16,088 nt of DNA from G020348385 sp964580235 (GTDB lineage: Bacteria > Acidobacteriota > Aminicenantia > Aminicenantales > Aminicenantaceae). The DNA is taken from assembly GCA_964580235.1 (NCBI GenBank), contig CAZOJY010000086.1:1-16088 (forward strand). Direction: 5' to 3'. The position numbers and the translations under genes were made by a program. Under the pieces are notes generated by a model that saw nothing but the letters and a program-made list of their open reading frames with translations, was not told where the DNA came from and searched no databases. Each line of letters begins with the position of its first letter. The stretch's first letter is position 1. This document shows, in pieces, positions 1 to 6,725 of this stretch.

Positions 1-252
1 GGTAACGTGTCCCTTAAATTTTCGGTACATGTCCCTGATTTCAATGCATATAGTACTAAATCCCGGTAAAAAAATCATGTTTATGAATAATTCAGGTAAA
101 TAGTTTTTCATAAAAAAAGGCTGGGGAAAAAATCCTGTGTTACCTTTCCACAGGCGTAACAAATTCTTTCCCCACAGTGTATGACGGAGCTTTCAGCGGC
201 GGGGGATATAAATTGCGGTTTTGCTGTTACGCATCATGGAATGAAAAATTGC
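1..252. other. Non-coding upstream region
   Basis: No convincing gene is seen here. The left end has two copies of a short motif, GGTAACGTGTCCC (1-13) and GGTACATGTCCC (24-35), related to motifs in two other spacers of this window. Further in, GGGGAAA (123-129) can pair with TTTCCCC (167-173), enclosing TGTTAC (138-143) with GTAACA (156-161) or, alternatively, CCTGTG (134-139) with CACAGG (149-154). No U-tract follows, so this is not an evident terminator. The rest is A/T-rich and unremarkable. Confidence 0.6.
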
Positions 253-282
253 TTGACAAATGAATCCCAATTCTGCTTTAAT
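253..282 (+). promoter_or_regulatory. Sigma70-like promoter of the aro operon
   Basis: A perfect -35 hexamer TTGACA (253-258) is followed after 18 bases by TTTAAT (277-282), which matches five of six -10 consensus positions. Transcription would start near 288-290, giving a leader of about 180 nt before aroF. It is the only strong promoter-like pair seen upstream of the operon. The assignment rests on sequence match alone. Confidence 0.55.
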
Positions 283-299
283 ACATAAATATTTTGGCC

Positions 300-383
300 A
301 TGAGAAAAAAAGTGGTTTCAATCAAAGAAAGAGCAACTCGCACACCCTCCTTCTGCGTTTACGGCTATTATTATGGACGCTAA
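300..383 (+). CDS. Putative tyrosine-rich leader peptide of the aro operon
   Basis: A 27-codon ATG ORF lies between the promoter and aroF. Its last eleven residues read SFCVYGYYYGR, with four Tyr (three consecutive TAT codons at 366-374) and one Phe, and its TAA stop (381-383) forms the loop of an 11-bp perfect inverted repeat. A run of control codons for the pathway's end product beside an RNA hairpin is the hallmark of ribosome-mediated attenuation, as known for the phe, trp and his leaders of enteric bacteria. The operon it precedes ends in a tyrosine-branch enzyme. Weak points are that no Shine-Dalgarno is visible before ATG 300, which would lie only about ten bases from the predicted transcription start, and that no U-tract terminator follows. 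Translation is unproven and the assignment is inference. Confidence 0.5.
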   Translation: MRKKVVSIKERATRTPSFCVYGYYYGR

Positions 384-394
384 GCGTCCATAAT
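370..394 (+). promoter_or_regulatory. Perfect 11-bp inverted repeat (hairpin or operator) in the aro leader
   Basis: ATTATGGACGC (370-380) and GCGTCCATAAT (384-394) are exact reverse complements separated by TAA. As RNA this is a stable stem with a three-base loop that overlaps the last Tyr codons and the stop codon of the leader ORF. As DNA it is a 25-bp palindrome that could bind a dimeric repressor. The segment after it is C-rich and G-poor (395-430: twelve C, one G), with no run of T, so it is not a standard intrinsic terminator but would suit Rho loading. A weaker alternative stem pairs 390-400 with 441-450 and excludes the first hairpin. Confidence 0.6.
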
Positions 395-470
395 TACAAA
401 ACCCCCCAAATTCTTCGTCTCATTTAAACAGGTCTATCCGTTTGTATTATCCTGGTAAGAGGTGTTTGAA

Positions 471-1283
471 ATGAAAGAAATCAAACTGGCTGCACTCGGT
501 AGCAGCGCCAGAACAACCATTCCTGTCGGGGATCTCCGGATTGGACAGGATTTCATATTGATTGCCGGCCCATGCAGTGTGGAAAGCGAGGAGCAAACCC
601 TGAAAATTGCCGCTGCGGTGAAAAAGGCAGGTGCGGATATGCTCCGGGGAGGTGCATTTAAGCCGCGGACTTCCCCCTATGCCTTCCAGGGCTTAGGATT
701 GAAGGGGCTTAAGATCCTCAAAAAAGCTCATGAACTGACAGGCATGCCTGTTGTATCAGAGGTCTTGGATCCCCGGGACGTCTCCTGGATGTGTGATTAT
801 GTCGACATTCTGCAGATCGGGGCGCGGAACATGCAGAATTTCTCTTTGCTTAAAGAGGTCGGCAGAGCTGACAGGCCGGTTCTTCTCAAGAGAGGGATGT
901 ATTCGACGATTTCGGAATGGCTGAGCTGCGCCGAATACATTTTGAATGAAGGAAATCCCGATGTGATTCTCTGTGAGAGGGGAATCAGGACGTTTGAAAC
1001 TTATTCCCGGAACACGCTCGACCTCAGCGCTGTCCCTGCCATTAAAGAACTCTCACATTTGCCTGTTATTGTCGACCCTGCCCATGCCACAGGAAGAGTC
1101 AGTTTGATTCCTCCCATGAGTCTGGCCGCCGTGGCTTCCGGCGCAGACGGATTGATTGTGGAGGTCCACAGCAATCCCGAAGAAGCTCTGAGTGATAAGA
1201 ACCAGGCATTAACCCCGGAGGCCTTTTCCGGAATGGCAAAAAAGATCTTCCGGCTGCGCGAATTCATGGAGACGCTGTGGTGA
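471..1283 (+). CDS. aroF: 3-deoxy-7-phosphoheptulonate (DAHP) synthase, type I-beta
   Basis: This enzyme condenses phosphoenolpyruvate with erythrose-4-phosphate, the first step of the shikimate pathway. The family is clear from GPCSVES (metal-ligand Cys near residue 35), the GGAFKPRTSPYAFQG loop, the QIGARNMQN strand, LLKRG, DPAHATG and IVEVH, all in the order of the KDO8P-synthase-like type I-beta class. ATG 471 is preferred over an in-frame GTG at 462 because AGAGGTG (458-464) lies six bases before it and overlaps that GTG. The product is 270 residues with only about 25 residues ahead of the barrel, so both the ferredoxin-like domain (Thermotoga type) and the chorismate mutase domain (Bacillus type) that give feedback control are absent. 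It is first in an eight-gene operon and its stop overlaps aroB. Confidence 0.95.
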   Translation: MKEIKLAALGSSARTTIPVGDLRIGQDFILIAGPCSVESEEQTLKIAAAVKKAGADMLRGGAFKPRTSPYAFQGLGLKGLKILKKAHELTGMPVVSEVLDPRDVSWMCDYVDILQIGARNMQNFSLLKEVGRADRPVLLKRGMYSTISEWLSCAEYILNEGNPDVILCERGIRTFETYSRNTLDLSAVPAIKELSHLPVIVDPAHATGRVSLIPPMSLAAVASGADGLIVEVHSNPEEALSDKNQALTPEAFSGMAKKIFRLREFMETLW

Positions 1284-2329
1284 AAAGTTGGGATATATTG
1301 TCTGATCTGGGGAAATGCACAATCGTTGCGGGAGAATCTCCGGACATCTGGATCAAAAAACAGGGTTGGACAAATCACGTCTTTTTAACGGATGAAAACA
1401 TTTATCGGCTGCACAGGCGCATTTTTTCTGAAAAACCGACGATTGTTATCGGTCCGGGCGAGGAAAAAAAGAACTTGAACACCATTCAGCGCATTTATAA
1501 GCAGCTTCTCGACCTTGAGGCCGACCGGACGACAATCATCACAGGAGTGGGTGGAGGAGTGATCTGCGATATCACGGGGTTTGCTGCTTCGAGTTACATG
1601 CGGGGTCTCCGCTTTAATCTTGTGCCAACGAGTCTGCTCGCCCAGGCGGATGCCTGCATAGGCGGAAAAAACGGGGTGAATCTGCATCATTTCAAGAATA
1701 TCATCGGAACATTTTCTCAGCCGAAACATGTGCTCCTGGATTTCAACCTGTTACAAACGCTTCCCCAGAGAGAGATTGCCTCAGGGACGGCAGAAATCGT
1801 CAAACATGCCCTGATAGACCGTCCTGATTTTTTTGCTTATCTTGAAAAAAATTTATCGGGTCTCACTTCTCTCGATCCTGACGTCATCGAGTTTGCCGTC
1901 CTCGAGTCGATCAGAATAAAGTCCGGAATCGTCAGGACGGATGCAAGGGAAAACGGGTCGAGGCGAATACTGAATTTTGGACACACATGCGGACATGCTG
2001 TCGAAAGAATCCGTGAATTTTCACACGGCGAAGCTGTCAGCGTTGGCATGGCCGCTGCAGCGGAGATTTCAGCCAACAGGGGACTTTTGGCCGGAAAAGA
2101 AAAAAACAGGATCTTTTCTCTTCTCAGACGGCTGAACCTGCCCACCCGCATTCCTCTGACCCGATCCGCACTTATTGAGGCCGTAAAAAAGGATAAAAAG
2201 CGGAAGCGGGAGTGCATTCATTTTGTTTTTCTTTGCGGTATAGGAAAACCCTGTGTGGAAAAAATATCCTACACGACATTGGAGGAATATTTACATGATC
2301 TGTGTGAGCCTGAAAGAAAAAAATGCTGA
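1277..2329 (+). CDS. aroB: 3-dehydroquinate synthase
   Basis: Converts DAHP to 3-dehydroquinate using catalytic NAD+ and a divalent metal, the second step of the pathway. Family motifs include GVGGGVICDITGFAAS, YMRG, the VPTSLLAQADACIGGKNGVN stretch, GTAEIVKHA, NFGHTCGHA and SHGEAVSVGM. The three metal ligands expected from the family are present as Glu173, His236 and His250, with Lys176 in the conserved EIVKHA. At 350 residues it is of normal length. Two adjacent GTG codons (1277 and 1280) both fit the GGAG at 1268-1271. The second would give a four-base overlap with the aroF stop, so the start is uncertain by one codon. Its last 35 bases overlap aroD. Confidence 0.95.
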   Translation: MVKSWDILSDLGKCTIVAGESPDIWIKKQGWTNHVFLTDENIYRLHRRIFSEKPTIVIGPGEEKKNLNTIQRIYKQLLDLEADRTTIITGVGGGVICDITGFAASSYMRGLRFNLVPTSLLAQADACIGGKNGVNLHHFKNIIGTFSQPKHVLLDFNLLQTLPQREIASGTAEIVKHALIDRPDFFAYLEKNLSGLTSLDPDVIEFAVLESIRIKSGIVRTDARENGSRRILNFGHTCGHAVERIREFSHGEAVSVGMAAAAEISANRGLLAGKEKNRIFSLLRRLNLPTRIPLTRSALIEAVKKDKKRKRECIHFVFLCGIGKPCVEKISYTTLEEYLHDLCEPERKKC

Positions 2330-2933
2330 AAAACTCACCCAGATATTGAAGAAGGTCGAGTTTGCTGAGATCCGGCTGGACAGCGGCGGCATCACCCTGG
2401 CCGAAGTCCGGAAAATATTTTCCGGTCATTCCAATCTGATCGCGACCTGCCGGCCGGGGGCTCTAAACGACACAGACAGAAAGATTTTTTTGCTGACTGC
2501 CGCAAAAGCGGGTGCCGCCTATCTGGACATCGAAGTCGAGAGCGATAACGCCTTCAAGCACGATCTCATTCGTGAAGCCCGGGCACAGGGGTGCAGGATC
2601 ATTGTTTCCTACCATAACCACCAACAAACCCCGGATCGGGCCGAACTTGACTGTATCATTTCCCGGTGTTTCGATTCCGGCGCAGACCTTGCCAAAATTG
2701 CCTGCCATGTCCGGACAATCCAGGACAATGCCCGGCTTCTGGGGATTCTCAGCGGCACCAGGCCCATTGTTGTGATCGGAATGGGGCGGCTCGGGAAAAT
2801 CACGCGAATTGCCGGGCCTCTTCTCGGGAGTCCCTTCACATACGCCTCATTCGGAGAGGGAAAAGAGACCGCACCGGGACAAATCAATCACCTGAAGCTT
2901 GCAGAAATCTTGAAGAGATTAAAAAATGTCTGA
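2295..2933 (+). CDS. aroD: 3-dehydroquinate dehydratase, type I
   Basis: Dehydrates 3-dehydroquinate to 3-dehydroshikimate through a Schiff base, the third step. The type I signature is intact: EIRLD near residue 25, the general-base His107 in VSYHNH, the Schiff-base Lys134 in DLAKIACHV, and the C-terminal IGMGRLGKITRIAGPLLGS loop. ATG 2295 is chosen because GGAGGAAT (2281-2288) sits upstream at normal spacing; the open frame extends further 5' but only inside aroB. The product is 212 residues, a little shorter than the E. coli enzyme of about 250. It overlaps aroB by 35 bases and the next gene by 8, so translational coupling is likely. This is the type I class, not the unrelated type II AroQ dehydratase. 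Confidence 0.93.
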   Translation: MICVSLKEKNAEKLTQILKKVEFAEIRLDSGGITLAEVRKIFSGHSNLIATCRPGALNDTDRKIFLLTAAKAGAAYLDIEVESDNAFKHDLIREARAQGCRIIVSYHNHQQTPDRAELDCIISRCFDSGADLAKIACHVRTIQDNARLLGILSGTRPIVVIGMGRLGKITRIAGPLLGSPFTYASFGEGKETAPGQINHLKLAEILKRLKNV

Positions 2934-4245
2934 AAAAATATTTGCCGTTGCAGGAAATCCTATTCTACACAGCCGCAGCCCCTCTCTTTTTAATGTTTTT
3001 TTTCAGGCTCTGAATGTAGATGCCCTCTACACCCGCATATCTGCCGCAAATGCAGAGGAGGCCGTAAAGACAGCAAAGGCCATAAAGCTTTGTGGAATGA
3101 ATGTCACATCGCCGCTGAAAGAGCCCATGGTGGGTTTGCTGGATAGAGTCGATGGTCACGCCAGTAAGATCCGAGCTGTCAATACCGTTGTTTTCAAACA
3201 CAGGAAGCTGGTTGGCCATAACACGGATTATGAAGGCGTCATCCGGGCCCTGGAACATAACGGCATAAGCCCCTGTGGACGGAATGTTATTGTTTTGGGG
3301 GCAGGCGGTGCGGCCAGAGCGGCAGTTTACGGCATGAAGATTTCGGGTGCAAAAAAAATCACGGTCTTGAACCGAACGATCGGAAAAGCGCGGCTTCTAG
3401 CCGGGATGTTGAGCTGCGATTACGCCGCGATGAAGAAATTCCATGAGCTGATCGTGGGAAGTGATCTGTTGATCTCCTGTATTCCGGAATCCCTGCCAGT
3501 ATTGGATGAAGCCGTCATGCCGGAGAATTTGGCCCTGCTGGAAGCCGATTACAAACACCATCATTCCCGCTCCGGCCTGGAGAGAAAACAAAAAGGACTC
3601 ACCCGGGTCAGCGGATTGGACTGGCTTTTTTTTCAAGCTGTTCGGGCCTTTCAAATTTTTACGGGATTGAAAATTCCAGGTGGCATTCTGAAGAACGTGT
3701 ACAGAAAATTTACCGCCGGAGAGGACACGAAGAAGCGCCATATCGCCCTGACCGGATTCATGGGCGCGGGCAAAAGCACGGTTGGCCGGAAACTTGCCGA
3801 GGAGATGGCGTACGAATTTGTAGACACCGATCTTTTGATCGAGAGGCTGTCGGGCCGGACAATACCGGAAATCTTCAGACTCGATGGAGAAAAAAAGTTT
3901 CGTGAGCTGGAGACATCGGTGATCCAAAAGATATTTCGAGACTCCTCTCCCAAGGTTATCTCCTTCGGAGGAGGAGCCATCCTGGATGAAAGGAATTGTG
4001 ATGTTATTCGTGAAAACTGCCTGAACATTTGGCTCTGGGTGTCAATCCCTGTGGTGTTGGCGCGAGTTGTTGCCGGGGACCGGCCGCTTCTTTCCTCTTT
4101 CAATCCAGGGAAAAAAGCGGAATTCCTTCTTGCCGTGAGAAAGCCCCGGTATTTGCGGCTGGCAGACCTCGTGATCAACTCCGAACAGGGAACGGTCCTG
4201 GATATAGTTAGGAGAATCAAACATGAAATGGATCGAGCACGCTGA
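2926..4245 (+). CDS. aroE-aroK: Bifunctional shikimate dehydrogenase-shikimate kinase (AroE-AroK fusion)
   Basis: One 439-residue frame carries two successive pathway enzymes. Residues 1 to about 262 are an NADP-dependent shikimate dehydrogenase: HSRSP (Ser16, Ser18), catalytic Lys65 in NVTSPLKE, Asp101 in HNTDYEG, the GAGGAARAA dinucleotide loop (125-133) and NRT (149-151) typical of NADPH binding. Residues from about 268 are a shikimate kinase: Walker A GFMGAGKST (277-285), DTD (300-302), the GEKKFRELE segment, GGG (348-350), lid RPLL (386-389) and RKPRYLRLAD. Catalytic residues of both halves appear intact, so both activities are expected, with a linker of only a few residues. Phe22 replaces the His usual in SPxxHN. 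Start ATG 2926 overlaps aroD by 8 bases behind a modest GAAGAGA site. Confidence 0.93.
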   Translation: MSEKIFAVAGNPILHSRSPSLFNVFFQALNVDALYTRISAANAEEAVKTAKAIKLCGMNVTSPLKEPMVGLLDRVDGHASKIRAVNTVVFKHRKLVGHNTDYEGVIRALEHNGISPCGRNVIVLGAGGAARAAVYGMKISGAKKITVLNRTIGKARLLAGMLSCDYAAMKKFHELIVGSDLLISCIPESLPVLDEAVMPENLALLEADYKHHHSRSGLERKQKGLTRVSGLDWLFFQAVRAFQIFTGLKIPGGILKNVYRKFTAGEDTKKRHIALTGFMGAGKSTVGRKLAEEMAYEFVDTDLLIERLSGRTIPEIFRLDGEKKFRELETSVIQKIFRDSSPKVISFGGGAILDERNCDVIRENCLNIWLWVSIPVVLARVVAGDRPLLSSFNPGKKAEFLLAVRKPRYLRLADLVINSEQGTVLDIVRRIKHEMDRAR

Positions 4246-5473
4246 AGTCGAAGGAACGGTCAAGGCCCCGGCATCCAAAAGCATGATGATCAGGGCACTG
4301 GCTGCCGGTCTTCTGTGCGACGGCGAGACCCGAATTGTCAATCCCACTTTTTGTGATGACGCTCTTGCCTCGATTGGCATCGTTAAAGCTCTCGGTGCAG
4401 ACGTGGAGATCACGGATCTGGATCTGAAACTCAATGGCGGGAACGAACCTGCCGGATCGGTTGATTTGGACTGCGGGGAGTCGGGGCTTTGTCTGCGGAT
4501 GTTTACTCCTGTTGCCGGTCTGTTCAAAGAGAAAATCACACTCACCGGGAGGGATTCACTTCTTTCCCGGCCGCTTGGAAATCTTGAGGGTCCGCTCGCT
4601 CAGCTCGGGTGTTACTGCCGGACAAACCACGATCGGCTTCCTGTTGTCGTGAAAGGGCCGCTGAGGGGCGGGAAAGTTCATATGTCAAGATTTCTGAGCT
4701 CGCAATTTCTAACGGGACTTTTAATGGCTCTGCCGGTGTGTGAAAAAAACTCTGAAATCACTGTGTCCTGCCTGAAAAGCAGGCCATACATCGCCATGAC
4801 ACTGTCCTTGTTATCCGATTTTGGGATTATCATCGATCACGATGATGCGCTCGACCAGTTCTGGATCGAGGGATTACAGCACTACCAGAGCAGGATTTAC
4901 CATGTGGAAGGAGACTGGTCCGGCGCCGCTTTTTTTCTTGTGGCCGCCGCACTCGGAGGACACATCTGCATTCAGGGGCTGAGGCTGCCTGCAAAGCAGG
5001 GAGATGCGAAGATCCTGGAGGCTCTGGAGATGGCGGGTGCAAAAATTGAAACAGAAAATCATCTTGTGTGTGTGACGCAGGACCGCCTGCATGCCTTTGA
5101 ATTCGATGCGACGCACTGTCCGGACCTTTTTCCGCCTCTTGTTGTGCTGGCAAGCTTCTGCCAGGGCCGGTCTGTCATCTGCGGGGTGGAGCGTTTGTTT
5201 TTCAAGGAAAGCAATCGTGCGGCGTCTCTTATAAATGAATTCCAGAGAATCGGAGCACAGATAGAGATCGAGGAGGACAAAATGTGTATAAAAGGCGGCT
5301 TTCTTGAAGGCGGGGCAATCGATTCTCATGGAGATCACCGCATAGCTATGGCCGGAGCGACAGCAGGAATCGTTTCAAAGAAAGGTGTCGGCATCGACCA
5401 CTGGCAGTGCGTGTCAAAATCCTACCCCGGATTTTTCGAAGATCTGGAATCCATCAGAAGGAGGGCAAGATGA
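4223..5473 (+). CDS. aroA: 3-phosphoshikimate 1-carboxyvinyltransferase (EPSP synthase)
   Basis: Joins phosphoenolpyruvate to shikimate-3-phosphate, the sixth step. Family motifs run in order: PASKSMMIRAL (Lys19, Ser20, Arg24), the PEP/glyphosate loop CGESGLCLRM (84-93), SSQFLTGLLMALP, SRPYIAMTL, EGDWSGAAFFL, the catalytic-Asp segment CPDLFPP (Asp301), KESNR and DSHGDHRIAMAGA. The length of 416 residues is normal. The loop departs from the E. coli pattern: Leu89 stands where Thr97 is expected and Met93 where Pro101 is expected, while Gly88 and Arg92 are kept. ATG 4223 has AGGAG (4210-4214) eight bases upstream, inside the end of the previous gene, giving a 23-base overlap. Confidence 0.94.
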   Translation: MKWIEHAEVEGTVKAPASKSMMIRALAAGLLCDGETRIVNPTFCDDALASIGIVKALGADVEITDLDLKLNGGNEPAGSVDLDCGESGLCLRMFTPVAGLFKEKITLTGRDSLLSRPLGNLEGPLAQLGCYCRTNHDRLPVVVKGPLRGGKVHMSRFLSSQFLTGLLMALPVCEKNSEITVSCLKSRPYIAMTLSLLSDFGIIIDHDDALDQFWIEGLQHYQSRIYHVEGDWSGAAFFLVAAALGGHICIQGLRLPAKQGDAKILEALEMAGAKIETENHLVCVTQDRLHAFEFDATHCPDLFPPLVVLASFCQGRSVICGVERLFFKESNRAASLINEFQRIGAQIEIEEDKMCIKGGFLEGGAIDSHGDHRIAMAGATAGIVSKKGVGIDHWQCVSKSYPGFFEDLESIRRRAR

Positions 5474-6471
5474 ACAGCTTCGGCCGGTTCTTCCGCATTT
5501 CTATTTTTGGGGAGTCCCATGGAGACGCTCTCGGGGTGGTGATCGATGGCTGCCCTGCGGGCCTTCCTCTGAAAAAACAGGACTTTTCCAGAGATCTGGA
5601 GCGGAGGAAGCCCAAAAAAAGGGCAGGCACACCGCGCAGAGAAAAAGATGACCCGATGATCGAAAGCGGTGTCTTTAACCACAAAACCACAGGCGCTCCG
5701 ATTGCAATCCGTTTCGCGAACGAAAACATCAAATCCGATGACTATCTTCCGTGCCGGACACTTCCCCGGCCCGGCCATGCCGATTTTGTTGCTTTCCATA
5801 AATTCGGAGGCTTCCAGGACCCGGGGGGAGGGGGCCATTTTTCTGGCCGATTGACACTGACTCTGGTCGCATCAGGCGTGATCGCAAAAAAAATGGTCGC
5901 GCCTGCAGAGATCAAGGCCCGCATTCTCGAAATTGGAGGATCAACGGATTATCAAAATATCCTGGAGGCCGCGACAGAAAAAAATGATTCTGTCGGCGGT
6001 GTCGTCGAATGTCAGATAAAGAATCTGCCGGTAGGGTTAGGAGAGCCGTTTTTCGACTCTGCGGAATCCCTGATCAGCCATATGGTTTTTTCCATTCCCG
6101 GTATCAAAGGGATCGAATTTGGCAGCGGCTTTGCCTGCAGCCGCATGCGCGGCAGCGAATGCAACGATATTTTTATCGATAAAAGCGGAAAAACGCGCAC
6201 CAATCACGCAGGAGGCATAAACGGGGGAATAACAAACGGTAATGATGTGGTGTTCAGGGTGGCCGTCAAACCCACTCCGAGCATAGGCCTGCCGCAGGAA
6301 ACGATAGACCTGCAGACAGGAGAAAAAAAGAACATCGCCATCAAAGGCCGCCATGATATCTGCTTTGCCCTGAGAATGCCGGTGATTGTAGAGTCCGCAG
6401 CAGCGGTTGTCTTCGCGGACCTGATGCAGAAAGCCCAGAACATCCCGGGGATCTGGGGAGGAAAAAGATGA
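5470..6471 (+). CDS. aroC: Chorismate synthase
   Basis: Eliminates phosphate from EPSP to give chorismate in an FMN-dependent reaction, the last common step of aromatic biosynthesis. Recognised by FGRFFRISIFGESHG (His17), RRKPKKRAGTPR, RPGHADF (His103), GGGGHFSGR, TRTNHAGGINGGITNG and IKGRHDICFALR. The two histidines used for acid chemistry in characterised enzymes are present. ATG 5470 follows AAGGAGGG (5458-5465) and overlaps the aroA stop as ATGA; the longer open frame back to 5407 lies inside aroA and is rejected. The product is 333 residues, at the short end for the family. The GGGGHFSGR segment is a variant of the more common RGGGRSSAR pattern. Confidence 0.94.
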   Translation: MNSFGRFFRISIFGESHGDALGVVIDGCPAGLPLKKQDFSRDLERRKPKKRAGTPRREKDDPMIESGVFNHKTTGAPIAIRFANENIKSDDYLPCRTLPRPGHADFVAFHKFGGFQDPGGGGHFSGRLTLTLVASGVIAKKMVAPAEIKARILEIGGSTDYQNILEAATEKNDSVGGVVECQIKNLPVGLGEPFFDSAESLISHMVFSIPGIKGIEFGSGFACSRMRGSECNDIFIDKSGKTRTNHAGGINGGITNGNDVVFRVAVKPTPSIGLPQETIDLQTGEKKNIAIKGRHDICFALRMPVIVESAAAVVFADLMQKAQNIPGIWGGKR

Positions 6472-6725
6472 ACCTGGCTGAAATCAGAGAAAAAATAGAC
6501 ATTCTGGACAGAGAAATTTTGGATAAATTAAATGAGCGTTTGGAACTTGCCCTGCAAACAAGGGAATTGAAGTCGGAGATACCCGCCCTCAGAAGAGAGA
6601 GCCAAATTTTTGCGGGAGTCCGGAAGTATGCGCAGAAACTCCCTATCATTAACACGGATTTTGCGGAGAAAATCTTCAGGGGAATTATCGCAGAAAGCCG
6701 CAGGCTTCAGAAGGAGGAAAGATGA
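6468..6725 (+). CDS. Chorismate mutase, AroQ class (monofunctional)
   Basis: Rearranges chorismate to prephenate. This 85-residue, largely helical protein matches the AroQ fold: IREKIDILDREILDKLNERLELA in helix 1 with Arg7 and Arg24, then Lys35, Arg43-Glu44 and a C-terminal IIAESRRLQ with Ser77 and Gln81. These correspond to Arg11, Arg28, Lys39, Arg51-Glu52, Ser84 and Gln88 of the E. coli mutase domain, so the active site looks complete. It is a stand-alone mutase, not fused to DAHP synthase, prephenate dehydratase or TyrA. ATG 6468 follows GGGGAGG (6455-6461) and overlaps the aroC stop as ATGA. The next gene also overlaps by four bases. Confidence 0.88.
   Translation: MNLAEIREKIDILDREILDKLNERLELALQTRELKSEIPALRRESQIFAGVRKYAQKLPIINTDFAEKIFRGIIAESRRLQKEER

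Noticed and set aside
370..400. Intrinsic terminator at the aro leader palindrome
   Set aside because: No run of T follows on either strand; the next bases on the plus strand are A- and C-rich.
462..470. GTG at 462 as the aroF start
   Set aside because: It overlaps the Shine-Dalgarno AGAGGTG (458-464) that is well placed for ATG 471, and it has no good site of its own.
290..470. T-box riboswitch in the aro leader
   Set aside because: No T-box core sequence or long specifier stem could be found; the leader is too short and instead has a small ORF.
3651..4220. 189-codon open frame on the minus strand
   Set aside because: It is antisense to the shikimate kinase half of the fusion, whose motifs are intact; no domain is recognised.
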